In this document: positions 29,515 through 38,745 of the stretch, piece by piece | Layout of the letters: every line of letters begins with the position of its first letter | Position numbering within the stretch: the stretch's first letter is position 1 | Assembly (NCBI RefSeq): GCF_014489595.1 | Contig: NZ_CP060790.1 | Location: 3,038,001-3,102,000, forward strand | Length of the DNA: 64,000 nt | Source of the DNA: Paenacidovorax monticola | GTDB lineage: Bacteria > Pseudomonadota > Gammaproteobacteria > Burkholderiales > Burkholderiaceae_C | Reading direction: 5' to 3' | Made by a program: the position numbers and the translations under genes | Notes under the pieces: generated by a model | Seen by the model: the letters and a program-made list of their open reading frames with translations, nothing else | What the model was told of the DNA's origin: nothing | Databases searched by the model: none

Positions 29515-30230
29515 ATGAGAACCCCGCCCCTGCCCTGGTCAGAGGAATCCCCCGCCGTGGCCACCGCCACGGTGCTGCACGAACACCATGCCCTGCTGGC
29601 GCAGTACGGCCGCGTGCAGGCGCGCTGCAGCGCCCAGCTCGGCGCGCAGGCACGGCAGATCGAGCGGTTGCAGGCCGAGGCGCTGCGCCTGCGCGCCGCC
29701 CTGGTCGCACGCGAGACGGCGCTGGCCTGGACCCGCGAGGACCTGCGCGCGCTGGAGGCCGCCGTCCCGGGGCTGCCCCGGCGACAGGCGCTCGCGCGGC
29801 AGGTGGAGGCGCTGGTGCAGCGCGTGCAGCAGCTCATGCGTGAACGGCTGGGCCGGCCGTGGCGCACGGTGCCCAATGCGCAGGTTGGCCGTGCGGCGGG
29901 CGGATTGCCCGGCGGTGCCTCGGTGCTGTGCCTTGCGCGCGATGCTTCGGGCGCGCTGCTCGCGCAGTGCGTGGTGAGCGACACGGCGCCGGACCACCCC
30001 GAGCGCCTGGCCCCGGCGAGGCCGAGGCGCGGCTGGAGGCAAGCCTGGTCGCGGCGGACCTCGTGATCTGCCAGACCGGTTGCCTGAGCCACGGCGCCTA
30101 TTGGCGCGTGCAGGACCACTGCCGGCGCACGGGCAAGCCCTGCGTGCTCGTGGACCAGCCACCGCAGGCGCTGCGCTTCATGCCGGGAGCCCGGCAGCCG
30201 TCGCCCGCCTGCGCGGCAGAGGGGACATAG
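29515..30230 (+). CDS. DUF2325-domain protein with coiled coil, frame broken
   Basis: About 238 residues. The N-terminal half (about 20-120) is a long Arg/Glu/Leu-rich coiled coil. The C-terminal DUF2325 domain has ADLVICQTGCLSHGAYWRVQDHC, then GKPCVLVDQP, with two conserved cysteines and histidines. One base is missing at the C run 30011-30014. AGGAGGAGA precedes the ATG. Function is unknown; the Fur-like box suggests iron-dependent expression. It converges on ptsI with a repeat copy between them. Confidence 0.75.
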
Positions 30231-30252
30231 CCGGGGAGAAGCAGAAGGGTTT

Positions 30253-30304
30253 CTGGCCTGCGCGCGCCATGGATGAGCGCCGCAAGCTACAAAAACAAGA
30301 GCAC
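30253..30304 (-). repeat. Dispersed intergenic palindrome, copy A2
   Basis: Read on the minus strand: CTCTTGTTTTTGTAGCTT, then GCGGCGCTCATCCATGGCGCG. It aligns with copy A1 (TGTTTTGATAGCTTCTGGCG). It separates convergent DUF2325 and ptsI genes. Confidence 0.6.
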
Positions 30305-30305
30305 T

Positions 30306-32056
30306 TCAGCACGCCATCGCGGCAGCCGGGTCGGCGGACTCCAGCACCTGCTGCGCCCAGGGCGCGAGCTTGCGCGTGTCGGCGCGCAGGGTCTCCTGCT
30401 TGACGGCCAGGATCTGCGCCGGGTGCATCGAGAAGCTGCGCAGCCCCAGGCCCAGCAGCAGGCGCGTCATGGACACATCGCCCGCCGTCTCGCCGCACAC
30501 GCATACGCTCTTGCCGGCTGCATGGCCTGCCGCGATCACGTCAGCCACCAGGCGCAGCACGGCCGGGTGCAGCGGATCGTAGAGGTGCGCCACCGATTCG
30601 TCGGCCCGGTCGATGGCCAGCGCGTACTGGATCAGGTCGTTGGTGCCGATCGACAGGAAGTCGAAGTAGTGCAGGAAGGTCTTCACCATGAGCGCGGCGG
30701 CGGGCACCTCGATCATGGCGCCCAGCTGCACGGGCCCGTAGACGGCGCCGCGCGCGTCGAGTTCGGCGCGCGCCTGGTCCACCTGGGCCAGGGTCTGCAG
30801 GATCTCGCTCGTGTGCGCCAGCATGGGGAACAGCAGGTTCACCCGCCCATGGGCCGCGGCGCGCAGCACGGCGCGCAGCTGCGTGCGGAACATGGCCGGA
30901 TCGGCCAGGCTCCAGCGGATCGCGCGCAGGCCCAGCGCGGGGTTCAGGTGGCTGTCCTTGTGCGCCTTGTCCAGTGGCTTGTCGGCCCCACGTCGATGGT
31001 GCGGATGGTCACGGGCAGGCCCTGCATCCCGTCGATCGCCTGGCGGTAGGCCAGGTACTGCTCCTCTTCGTCCGGCAGGCGGTCGCCCTTGCCCATGAAA
31101 AGGAATTCCGTGCGGAACAGGCCCACCCCCACGGCGCCCGCACGCACGGCGGCCTCGGTGTCGCCAGGCTGCTCGATGTTGGCCAGCAGCTCGATCTTGT
31201 GGCCGTCGATGGTGACGGCCGGCGTGTGGCGCAGGCGGATCAGGCGCTCGCGCTCCAGTTCGATCTGGCGCTGGCGGAAGCCGTACTCGGCCAGGATGAT
31301 GGGCGACGGGTCGGCGATGACCACGCCCGCGTCGCCGTCGATGATGATCCAGTCATCCTGGCGCACGAGCTGGCTTGACGCGCGCGCGCCCACCACGGCC
31401 GGAATGTCCATGCTGCGCGCCACGATGGCCGTGTGCGAGGTCTTGCCGCCCACGTCGGTCACGAAGCCCGCGAACACGCTCTGCTTGAACTGCAGCAGAT
31501 CGGCCGGCGAGAGGTCGTGCGCCACGAGCACCAGGGGCACGTCCACCGTGTCGTCCAGGAGCAGGTCCTGCTGGGTCTTGCGGCGCGGCTCTGGCGGCGG
31601 TGCCACGGGGCTGGCCACGCCCTTCATGTGGCGCAGGATGCGCTCCACCACCTGCTCCAGGTCGGCCTTGCGCTCGCGCAGGTAGTCGTCCTCCATCTCG
31701 TCGAACTGGCGTGCGATCACCTCCAGCTGCGTGGTGAGCGCCCACTCGGCGTTGTACAGCCGCTCGGTGATCCAGTGCTTGACGCCCGTGGTCAGGGCCT
31801 CGTCCTGCAGCAGCATAAGGTGCACGTCGAGCAGCGCCGCGAGTTCATGCGGCGCATCGTGCGGCATCTCGGCCTGCAGGCGCTGCAGCTCCTGCACCAC
31901 GGCATTGCGTCCGTGGCGCACGCGCTCGATCTCGGCCGGGATCTGGTCGGCCTGGATGAAATAGTGCGCCACGTCCACGCGGCTCGACGCCACCAGGACG
32001 GCCCGCCCGATGGCGATGCCTCGGGCCACGGCCAGGCCATGCACGGAAAAGGTCAT
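30306..32056 (-). CDS. ptsI: PTS enzyme I, frame broken
   Basis: PEP-protein phosphotransferase of about 583 residues, which phosphorylates HPr using PEP. Phospho-histidine motif GGKTSHTAIVARSMDIPAVVG lies near residue 190. The PEP-binding barrel has GLFRTEFLFM and MIEVPAAALM. The frame breaks at the C run 30986-30989, between RTIDVG and ADKPLDKAH; one added base restores it. It lies 58 bp after ptsH. No sugar EIIBC gene is present, so this is a regulatory or remote-acting PTS branch. Confidence 0.92.
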
Positions 32057-32114
32057 GCGCTGCCCCCTTCTTCCAGAAGGGCCCCTGCGCGGGGCATGCG
32101 CAGGCGGCCCATGC

Positions 32115-32384
32115 TCACTCGCCTTCGCCGAACTTGTCGGCGATGAGGGCCAGCAGGGCGTCCATGGCCTCCTGCTCCTGCGGCCCGTTGGTTTCGATGT
32201 CCACCACGCTGCCGATGCCGGCTGCCAGCATCATGACGCCCATGATGCTCTTGGCGTTGATGCGGCGCTCGCCCTTGCTCATGAACACGTCGCACGGAAA
32301 GCTGCCCGCCAGCTTGGTGAGCTTGGCCGAAGCGCGGGCATGCAGGCCCAGTTTATTGCTGATGGTCGTTGTGGTCTTGATCAT
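32115..32384 (-). CDS. ptsH: HPr phosphocarrier protein
   Basis: An 89-residue protein. The active histidine lies in NKLGLHARASAKL (His15 equivalent), and the regulatory serine in AKSIMGVMML (Ser46 equivalent). It accepts phosphate from enzyme I and passes it to the EIIA protein. Its start overlaps the end of the EIIA gene by 32 bp. Confidence 0.95.
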   Translation of the reverse strand: MIKTTTTISNKLGLHARASAKLTKLAGSFPCDVFMSKGERRINAKSIMGVMMLAAGIGSVVDIETNGPQEQEAMDALLALIADKFGEGE

Positions 32385-32800
32385 GGATGGTTCGTCGGAT
32401 CTGGTTCTGCGGCGCCGCGACGGCGACCTGCATCACACCCTGCGTGCCGCCGACCACCGCGCGCGACACGAGGACGTCCAGGGCTTCCTGGCGGTAGCTC
32501 ACGGCACGCAGCAGCATGGGCAGGTTCACGCCCGTCACCAGGCGCTGGCGCACGCCATCCACCAGGCGCTGGGCCACGTTGCAGGGGTGGCGCCGAAGAC
32601 GTCGGTCAGCACCAGCGTGGCGCCGTCGCCGCCCTGTTCGAGCAGGATGCGCGCGGCGGCCAGCGACTCCTCGGGAGGCGCATTGGGCGGCACGTCGAGC
32701 GCACGCACGTCGTCACCACAGTCGGGAAAGACATGCAGCGCGCATTCGCGCAGCGCATGGGCCAGGGGGCGTGGGCGATGAGGAGGATGCGCGTGCTCAT
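32353..32800 (-). CDS. PTS EIIA component, mannose/fructose (EIIA-Man) type, two frame breaks
   Basis: About 149 residues. MSTRILLIAHAPLAHALREC has the phospho-histidine at residue 10. VLTDVFGATPCNVAQRL and GVNLPMLLRAV are typical of EIIA-Man. Frame breaks at the G runs 32765-32769 and 32584-32587 each need one base. The last part, KNQIRRTIHDQ-like and rich in Gln/His, overlaps ptsH. Without EIIB/EIIC partners it probably has a regulatory role. Its ATG overlaps the MFS stop (ATGA). Confidence 0.82.
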
Positions 32801-34038
32801 GGGATGGCGGTCTGTACCACATTATGGCGCTGCCCCCGCCACAGGAACCAGGCGTAGGCCGCCGCGCAGCACGCAAGATGGCCCGCCATGGCGGCCTGGA
32901 ACGCGGGCACCGTTTCCAGGCCCAGCGCCATGCCGGCATCCACGGCCAGGCCGATGCCCCATTGCACGGCGAACACGCCGCCGAAGATCACGAGGTTGAA
33001 GGCCGAGAGCGCCCGCCCCGCCAGCTCCTGCGGAAAGGCCAGCGCCACAGCCGGCTGCGACAGCGAAACGAAGGTGCACGACACGCAGTACAGCGCCCAG
33101 GCGCCGCCGCCTGCCTGCTCGCCCGCGAGCAGAATGCCCGCGAGCACCAGCAGCGACAGCGGCAGCCCGGCCGCCATGATCGGATCGGCACCACCGAAGC
33201 GCCGCAGCAGCCAGGGGCTGGCGAGACCCCAGGCCCAGAACGTGCCGAGCATGGACAGGTTGATCCAGAACAGCCCCGTGGCGGCCTCCAGCGGCGTGTA
33301 GCCCGCCACGCGCTGCATCCAGGGCCCGGCCCAGAGCGTCTGCACCGCGACCATGCCGCCGTAGACGAAGAACCCCAGCGGCGCCAGGCGCACGAAGTAC
33401 GGGTGGCGCCACACCACGCCGTAACCCGCCGGGACACCACTCCCGACGCTGCCGGCCAGCCGGGCCACGGGCCAGCGCGGCACGCTGGCCGCCAGCAGGC
33501 CCATGGCCAGCACCAGCAGCACCGCCAGCGCCCAGAACAGCGGCCGCCAGCCCGCCACGGGCAGCAGCCACTGCACCGGCAAGGTGGAGGCCACCATGCC
33601 GAAGGAGCCCGTCATGAGCATCCACGAGTTGGCCCGCAGCTGCGCCGTGGGGTCCAGCCAGCGCCGGAAGCCGGTCAGCGGGGCCATGAGGCAGGCGCTC
33701 ACGCCGGCACCGCACAGCACGCGCCCGGCCAGCAGCCCCGAGAACCCCGTGGCCACGGAGAAGACGAGGCAGCCCGCCACGGCCACGCCCAGAAAGCCCA
33801 GCAGCACGGCACGCGGGCCATGGCGGTCCAGCCACTGGCCCAGCGGCAGCTGGGTCGCCGAGAACCCCAGGAAGTAGCCGCCCGCGAGCAGCCCCAGGTC
33901 GCTGGCCTGCAGCGTGAACTCCTGCGCCAGGGTGGGTGCCAGCGTGGCCGTGATCGCGCGCAGCAGCGCCGACAGGAAGTAGGCCACCGCGAAGGCGAGA
34001 AACACCACGATCGCCTCCCGGCGGGCCAGCAGGCTCAT
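32797..34038 (-). CDS. MFS transporter translationally coupled to the PTS genes
   Basis: A 413-residue twelve-helix MFS protein. It starts MSLLARREAIVVFLAFAVAY; motif A is GQWLDRHGPRAVLLG near residue 70. Related to nitrate/sugar-phosphate-type or YfcJ-type facilitators, but the substrate is not readable. The start overlaps the lipoprotein stop and the stop overlaps the EIIA start, both as ATGA. The coupling suggests a link between this transport step and the HPr branch. Confidence 0.85.
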   Translation of the reverse strand: MSLLARREAIVVFLAFAVAYFLSALLRAITATLAPTLAQEFTLQASDLGLLAGGYFLGFSATQLPLGQWLDRHGPRAVLLGFLGVAVAGCLVFSVATGFSGLLAGRVLCGAGVSACLMAPLTGFRRWLDPTAQLRANSWMLMTGSFGMVASTLPVQWLLPVAGWRPLFWALAVLLVLAMGLLAASVPRWPVARLAGSVGSGVPAGYGVVWRHPYFVRLAPLGFFVYGGMVAVQTLWAGPWMQRVAGYTPLEAATGLFWINLSMLGTFWAWGLASPWLLRRFGGADPIMAAGLPLSLLVLAGILLAGEQAGGGAWALYCVSCTFVSLSQPAVALAFPQELAGRALSAFNLVIFGGVFAVQWGIGLAVDAGMALGLETVPAFQAAMAGHLACCAAAYAWFLWRGQRHNVVQTAIP

Positions 34039-34565
34039 TGCAGCACCAGTCCCGCGAAGAAGGTGTCCGCCACCGCGGGCCGGTCCCGGTCGGCATAGAC
34101 CACGGCGTGGTACAGGCGGGCCCGGCCGCCCTCCAGCCGCGCGAACCACACGGCCTGCGCCGCCACGGCCCCGCCGCCGGGCTTGCGGCCCTGCACGGCG
34201 CTGCGCACCGACTGGGGCAGCGCCAGCGCCCCGGCCGGCACGAAGGGGCTGTCCACCGCGCCCGACGCCGGGGCCTGCAGCCGCGCGAGCACCGCCGCCC
34301 GCCACTGAGCGAGCGCGGTCCCCGCCTGGGACGGATCCGCCAGCGGCATGTGCGAGACGGCGAAGGTGGCGCCGTCGGCGTCACAGCCCACCATGGACAG
34401 GTCGACACTGCCGCGCCCCAGGTCCACGGCGCGCGTGGCCCGCTCGGGCTTGCACGGCAGGGTGATGGCGAAGGGCGCGTCGTCCAGGCGCACGGTGCGC
34501 CAGTTCAGCGCGGGGCTGCAGCCCGCCAGCAGCAGGGCCGCGACCCCGGTCCAGATCCAGTTCAT
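34035..34565 (-). CDS. Putative lipoprotein of unknown function
   Basis: A 176-residue protein with lipobox LLLAGC at residues 16-21 after MNWIWTGVAA. The mature part has one cysteine pair candidate (Cys43, Cys65) and a mixed alpha/beta pattern with no family recognised. It ends LYHAVVYADRDRPAVADTFF then AGLVLQ. The ATG at 34565 is chosen because it opens the lipoprotein signal. It overlaps the MFS gene by 4 bp and is the first gene of the lipoprotein-MFS-EIIA-HPr-EI unit. Confidence 0.75.
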   Translation of the reverse strand: MNWIWTGVAALLLAGCSPALNWRTVRLDDAPFAITLPCKPERATRAVDLGRGSVDLSMVGCDADGATFAVSHMPLADPSQAGTALAQWRAAVLARLQAPASGAVDSPFVPAGALALPQSVRSAVQGRKPGGGAVAAQAVWFARLEGGRARLYHAVVYADRDRPAVADTFFAGLVLQ

Positions 34566-34704
34566 GGGGGCATTATCGGCAGGCCGGCCGGAATCGGCGG
34601 GAAAATGCGGCCTGTGGCGAACTTCCGGCGCGCAGCGCACTCACACCGAGGCTGGGAAAACGCCAGACGGCCCCGAATGGGGGCCTTTTTCAGGACAATC
34701 GGGC

Positions 34705-35208
34705 ATGGCCATCAAACATTGGATCGCGGGCGCAGCGCTCGCCGCCTTCGCCGGCGTGGGGGCGTTCGTGTACCTGGGTGCGGGGCAGTCGGCCGCGCCG
34801 GAATCGACCTTCGTGCTGCTGGACGGCTCGCGCCAGAGCACGGCCGATCTGCGCGGCAAGGTCACGCTGGTGAACTTCTGGGCCACGAGCTGTACCACCT
34901 GCGTGGCCGAGATGCCCGAGATCGTGGCCACCTACAACAAGTACAGCGGCAAGGGCTTCGACACCCTGGCCGTGGCGATGAGCTACGACCCGCCGAGCTA
35001 TGTGGTGAACTTCACCGAGACACGCAAGCTCCCGTTCAAGGTCGCCATCGACAACACGGGCGCCGTGGCCCGGGCCTGGGGCGACGTGAAGCTCACGCCC
35101 TCGACCTTCATCGTGAACAAGCGCGGCGAGATCGTGAAGAGCTATGTGGGCGCCCCCGACTTTCCCGAGCTGCACCGCCTGATCGAGAAGCTGCTGGCCG
35201 AGACCTGA
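34705..35208 (+). CDS. TlpA-like thioredoxin-fold protein, membrane-anchored
   Basis: A 167-residue protein with an N-terminal hydrophobic anchor (residues 7-27) and a periplasmic AhpC/TSA-Redoxin domain. Active site WATSCTTCVAEMPE, a CTTC motif in place of CxPC. The cis-proline region is KLTPSTFIVNKRGEI. Such proteins reduce disulfides in cytochrome maturation or envelope proteins. The CTTC dipeptide differs from typical TlpA/ResA (CxPC). A strong hairpin follows the gene. Confidence 0.88.
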   Translation: MAIKHWIAGAALAAFAGVGAFVYLGAGQSAAPESTFVLLDGSRQSTADLRGKVTLVNFWATSCTTCVAEMPEIVATYNKYSGKGFDTLAVAMSYDPPSYVVNFTETRKLPFKVAIDNTGAVARAWGDVKLTPSTFIVNKRGEIVKSYVGAPDFPELHRLIEKLLAET

Positions 35209-35229
35209 GGCCCTTCCTCCCCTCCAAAG

Positions 35230-35266
35230 GCCAAGGGCCCATTTCTTCGTGAAATGGGCCCTTGGC
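35230..35266. terminator. Strong hairpin after the TlpA-like gene
   Basis: Sixteen-bp perfect stem GCCAAGGGCCCATTTC / GAAATGGGCCCTTGGC with loop TTCGT. There is no T tract on the plus strand. The right arm runs into repeat copy A3, so the hairpin may have arisen from that element. Confidence 0.65.
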
Positions 35267-35311
35267 GCTTCAAGGGTATGCGCATGCAGCTATCGAAACA
35301 ATAGCTGCATG
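35252..35311 (-). repeat. Dispersed intergenic palindrome, copy A3
   Basis: Minus strand reads TTGTTTCGATAGCTGCATGC, then TTGAAGCGCCAAGGGCCCATTTC, matching the A1/A4 core. Nested inside is an 11-bp stem CATGCAGCTAT / ATAGCTGCATG (35283-35293, 35301-35311). It separates the convergent TlpA-like and cytochrome c' genes. Confidence 0.6.
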
Positions 35312-35319
35312 GGCGGCAC

Positions 35320-35766
35320 TCACTTGTTGCGGTATGCGTCGTGGCAGGCCTTGCAGCTGTTGGCGGCCGAGCCGAAGGCGGTCTTGAGGTTGTCGAGGCT
35401 GCCCGTCTTCGCGGCGGCGGCCAGCTTCACGGATTCGGCTTCGAGCTTGTCGGAATGCTCCTTGAACTTGGCCTGCTCCTTCCAGATGGCGGCATTGGCC
35501 TTGCCGCCCTCGGTACCCGCGCCGAAGCCGGCCCAGGGCAGCTTAGCCATGTCGGCCACCACGTCGGCATTCTCCTGTGCGGCCTTGGCATCGAACGGCA
35601 CGCGGCCGTTGGCCATGGCGCCCAGGCGCGAGAAATGCTGCCCCATCACGAACAGCGCTCCCTGGCGGTACTTGATGGCGTCTTCCGACTTGGCGAACTG
35701 GGCGGCGGCCGGTGCGGACAGCGTGGCAGCAGCGGCGGCCAGGGCAAGGGCGGCGATAGCTTTCAT
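35320..35766 (-). CDS. Cytochrome c' (c-type, four-helix bundle)
   Basis: A 148-residue periplasmic cytochrome. Signal peptide MKAIAALALAAAAATLSAPA, then AAQ. Mature protein starts FAKSEDAIKYRQGALFVMG, and the C-terminal heme motif is CKACHDAYR. Cytochrome c' binds NO and can protect against nitrosative stress. It is divergent from a cytochrome b561 gene, a common pairing. Confidence 0.94.
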   Translation of the reverse strand: MKAIAALALAAAAATLSAPAAAQFAKSEDAIKYRQGALFVMGQHFSRLGAMANGRVPFDAKAAQENADVVADMAKLPWAGFGAGTEGGKANAAIWKEQAKFKEHSDKLEAESVKLAAAAKTGSLDNLKTAFGSAANSCKACHDAYRNK

Positions 35767-35910
35767 CGTGGAACTTCCTTTTCAGTGGTGGGAACAAAAA
35801 ACCTTTTAGCCTGCAGGGAGTATCGCAGCAGCGCCACAGTTCCGCTCGCGGCCCCCTTTTCGCGCATCCCGCACAATCCCCCCATTCTCCGGAGCCTGAA
35901 AGTCACGCCC

Positions 35911-36579
35911 ATGGCACACACCGTTCGCATTTGGGACCTTCCCACCCGACTCTTCCACTGGAGCCTGGCCGCCAGCGTCATCGGCCTCGTCGTGACCGCC
36001 AAGATGGGCGGCAACGCCATGGTCTGGCATTTCCGCCTGGGCTATGCCGTGATGGCGCTGCTGCTGTTCCGCATCGTGTGGGGGCTGGTGGGTGGGCGCT
36101 GGTCGCGCTTCTCGGCCTTCTTCTATTCGCCCGCGCGGCTGCTGCGCTACCTGCGCGGCCATGGCCACGCCGACGACAGCGTGGGCCACAGCCCGCTGGG
36201 GGCGCTCTCGGTGTTCGCGCTACTGGCCCTGCTGGGAGCCCAGGTGGGCACCGGCCTGCTGAGCGACGACGAGATCGCCTTCGCCGGCCCGCTCACGCGC
36301 TTCGTCTCGGGCGAGGTCGTGGGCCAAGCCACGGGCTACCACAAGGATGTCGGCCAGTACCTGCTGCTCGCGCTGGTGGCGCTGCACGTCGTGGCCATCC
36401 TGTACTACGTTTTCGCGCGCCGGCAGAAGCTCGTGGCGCCGATGGTCGGGGGCGACAAGCAGCTGCCGGCCCCTTCGCCCGCTTCGCGCGACGATACGCT
36501 GTCGCGCCTGGGCGCGGCCGTGGTGCTGGGCCTGAGCAGCGGCGTGGCCTGGTGGGTCTCGGGCCTGGGTGCGTTCTAG
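35911..36579 (+). CDS. Cytochrome b561 (prokaryotic, di-heme)
   Basis: A 222-residue membrane protein with four to five helices. MAHTVRIWDLPTRLFHWSLA has an early heme-ligand His, AMVWHFRLGYAVMALLLFRIVWG a second, and GYHKDVGQYLLLALVALHVVAI the later pair. It moves electrons between quinol and periplasmic carriers. Pairing with cytochrome c' suggests the two form one electron route. Confidence 0.93.
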   Translation: MAHTVRIWDLPTRLFHWSLAASVIGLVVTAKMGGNAMVWHFRLGYAVMALLLFRIVWGLVGGRWSRFSAFFYSPARLLRYLRGHGHADDSVGHSPLGALSVFALLALLGAQVGTGLLSDDEIAFAGPLTRFVSGEVVGQATGYHKDVGQYLLLALVALHVVAILYYVFARRQKLVAPMVGGDKQLPAPSPASRDDTLSRLGAAVVLGLSSGVAWWVSGLGAF

Positions 36580-36648
36580 CGCGGAATGGGGCCAGCCCCT
36601 GCGGGCCGCTAAACTGGCTGCTTTTCCGACGCCGTTGAACGTTTGCCC

Positions 36649-37140
36649 GTGGACCAGCCTTCCGTGACCCTGCTGAACCCGACGCTGCCGAGCGAGATGG
36701 ATGCCGTGCGCGACATCTTCCGAGAGTATGCCGACAGCCTGCACATCGACCTGGCCTTTCAGGATTTTGAAGGCGAGCTGGCCGGCCTGCCGGGAGACTA
36801 TGCCCCGCCCCGGGGACAACTCCTGCTGGCCGAGGTGGATGGCGCGGTGGCGGGCTGCTGCGCACTGCGCCCCCTGGACGCGGCCGACTACCCGAATGCT
36901 GCGGAAATGAAGCGCCTGTACGTGCGCAAGGCGTTTCGCGGTTTCGGCCTGGGGCGCCAGCTGGCCGAAGCCATGCTGGACGTGGCGCGCCAGGCGGGCT
37001 ACGCCTGCGTGCTGCTCGATACGCTGGACGACATGGAGGCCGCGCGCGCGCTCTATACCGAACTGGGCTTCGAGGAGATCCCGCCCTACTACCACAACCC
37101 CGTGGCGGGGGCGCACTACCTCAAGGTCGACATCTCCTAG
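36649..37140 (+). CDS. GNAT-family N-acetyltransferase
   Basis: About 163 residues. Acetyl-CoA loop FRGFGLGRQLAEAML (R/Q-x-x-G-x-G/A) near residue 104, preceded by AAEMKRLYVRKA and followed by VLLDTLDDMEAARALYTELGF. The GTG at 36649 or a TTG two codons earlier could start it; neither has a strong ribosome site. Substrate unknown. Confidence 0.88.
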   Translation: MDQPSVTLLNPTLPSEMDAVRDIFREYADSLHIDLAFQDFEGELAGLPGDYAPPRGQLLLAEVDGAVAGCCALRPLDAADYPNAAEMKRLYVRKAFRGFGLGRQLAEAMLDVARQAGYACVLLDTLDDMEAARALYTELGFEEIPPYYHNPVAGAHYLKVDIS

Positions 37141-37209
37141 CCCGCGAAGCCCGGCGCCGGCGCCCCGCCCCTTTTCGAGGCCGAGGCCGCGCCAGGCTGG
37201 AGGGGGCTT

Positions 37210-37716
37210 TCAGGCCTTGGCCTGGGCCAGCAGGGTGGCAGCGTCGCTCACTTCGAACTTGCCGGGCGCCTCGACGTTCAGCGTGGCCACCTTGCCGTCC
37301 TTGACCAGCATCGAATAGCGGTTGCTGCGCAGGCCCAGGCCCTTGCCGTTCAGGTCCAGCGTGAGGCCCGTGGCCTTGGCGAAGGCGGCATCGCCATCGG
37401 CCAGCATGCGCACCTTGCCGGCCGTCTTCTGGTCGCGCGCCCAGGCGCCCATCACGAAGGCATCGTTCACCGACAGGCACCAGATCTCGTCCACGCCAGC
37501 GGCCTTGAAGGCCTCGGCCTGCTCCACATAGCCCGGCACGTGCTTGGCCGAGCAGGTGGGCGTGAAGGCGCCGGGCACCGCAAACAGCGCGATCGTCTTG
37601 CCGGCGGCGGCCTTGTCGACCGGCACCGGGTTCGGGCCCAGGCTGCAGCCGTTGCCTTCGACTTCAGAATACTCCATCAGGGTGGTAGCGGGCAGCGTGT
37701 CTCCGACTTTGATCAT
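37210..37716 (-). CDS. Peroxiredoxin (Prx5/AhpE-like, redoxin family)
   Basis: A 168-residue thiol peroxidase. Peroxidatic cysteine in VPGAFTPTCSAKHVPGYVE near residue 50. The family block WCLSVNDAFVMGAWARDQ follows, with a possible resolving cysteine in IWCLS. Reduces hydroperoxides in the cytosol. It lies just beyond the S10 operon terminator. Confidence 0.94.
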   Translation of the reverse strand: MIKVGDTLPATTLMEYSEVEGNGCSLGPNPVPVDKAAAGKTIALFAVPGAFTPTCSAKHVPGYVEQAEAFKAAGVDEIWCLSVNDAFVMGAWARDQKTAGKVRMLADGDAAFAKATGLTLDLNGKGLGLRSNRYSMLVKDGKVATLNVEAPGKFEVSDAATLLAQAKA

Positions 37717-37776
37717 GGAAATCTCCTTGTGAGGTGGTAAGGCTCGGAGCCGCGAGGAAAGCCGGCCCCAAAAAAG

Positions 37777-37805
37777 AAAAACGACCCACATTGTGGGTCG
37801 TTTTT
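37777..37805. terminator. Bidirectional intrinsic terminator after rpsQ
   Basis: AAAAACGACCCACA / TGTGGGTCGTTTTT with a short central loop gives an A/T-flanked hairpin usable on both strands. It ends the S10 operon transcript (minus strand) and lies before the peroxiredoxin gene. Confidence 0.85.
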
Positions 37806-37835
37806 CGGGGCTGTGCAGCCTGGAGCCGAGAAGGC

Positions 37836-38105
37836 TTAGACCAGGGCAGCCTTTTGCACCAAGCGGGTCGCCACCCAGTTCTTGGTCTTGGAGAGCGGAC
37901 GGCTTTCGGTGATTTCGATCACGTCGCCCAGCTTGTACTCGCCATTTTCGTCATGGGCGTGGTACTTGCTCGACTTCGCAACGATCTTGCCGTAGAGCTC
38001 GTGCTTCACACGGCGCTCGACCAGCACGGTCACGGTCTTGGCACGCTTGTCGCTGACCACCTTGCCAATCAAGGTGCGCTTGAGGGATTTTTTAGCTTCC
38101 GTCAT
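37836..38105 (-). CDS. rpsQ: 30S ribosomal protein S17
   Basis: An 89-residue primary 16S rRNA-binding protein. [20 protein letters not shown] and [14 protein letters not shown] residues ([20 protein letters not shown]) are intact. Last gene of the S10 operon here; a terminator follows at once, and rplN of the spc operon is not adjacent. Confidence 0.97.
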   Translation of the reverse strand: MTEAKKSLKRTLIGKVVSDKRAKTVTVLVERRVKHELYGKIVAKSSKYHAHDENGEYKLGDVIEITESRPLSKTKNWVATRLVQKAALV

Positions 38106-38114
38106 GTCGGCTCC

Positions 38115-38312
38115 TTACTTGGCGGCTTGCTTTTCAGCAAGAATGGTCTTCGCACGTGCGATGTCACGGCGGGTGGTGCGCAGCGTGTTGGTGTTGCCCA
38201 GTTGCTGCGTAGCCTTCTGCATGCGCAGACCGAAATGGGCCTTTTGCAAGGACTTGATTTCGGCTTCGAGGCCAGCAACGTCTTTTTGGCGCAGTTCAGC
38301 AGCTTTCGTCAT
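38115..38312 (-). CDS. rpmC: 50S ribosomal protein L29
   Basis: A 65-residue protein starting [20 protein letters not shown], with [19 protein letters not shown] near the C-terminus. The ATG at 38312 is chosen over an in-frame one six codons upstream because it matches the family start. It lies at the ribosomal exit tunnel near L23. Confidence 0.96.
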   Translation of the reverse strand: MTKAAELRQKDVAGLEAEIKSLQKAHFGLRMQKATQQLGNTNTLRTTRRDIARAKTILAEKQAAK

Positions 38313-38326
38313 ATCGATTCTCCTGA

Positions 38327-38743
38327 TCAAGCGCCAATCTGGCGAGCAACGAACGTGGTGCGCAGCGGCAGCTTGGCGGCAGCCAGGCGGAACGCTTCGC
38401 GGGCCAGCTGTTCAGGCACGCCCACGATTTCGTAGAGCACCTTGCCAGGCTGGATTTCGGCCACGTAGTACTCCGGGTTGCCCTTACCGTTACCCATACG
38501 CACTTCTGCGGGCTTGGTCGAGATCGGCTTGTCGGGAAACACGCGGATCCAGATGCGGCCGCCACGCTTCACGTGACGGGAGATCGCACGGCGTGCGGCC
38601 TCGATCTGGCGGGCCGTCAGACGGCCACGGTCCGTGGACTTCAGGCCGAAGTCACCGAACGCCACCGAGTTACCCCGGGTGGCGATACCGGTGTTGCGAC
38701 CCTTTTGCTCCTTGCGGTATTTGCGGCGAGCAGGTTGCAGCAT
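38327..38743 (-). CDS. rplP: 50S ribosomal protein L16
   Basis: A 138-residue protein near the A-site. [19 protein letters not shown] and the conserved [20 protein letters not shown] are intact. It starts 3 bp after the rpsC stop. Confidence 0.97.
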   Translation of the reverse strand: MLQPARRKYRKEQKGRNTGIATRGNSVAFGDFGLKSTDRGRLTARQIEAARRAISRHVKRGGRIWIRVFPDKPISTKPAEVRMGNGKGNPEYYVAEIQPGKVLYEIVGVPEQLAREAFRLAAAKLPLRTTFVARQIGA

Positions 38744-38745
38744 CT

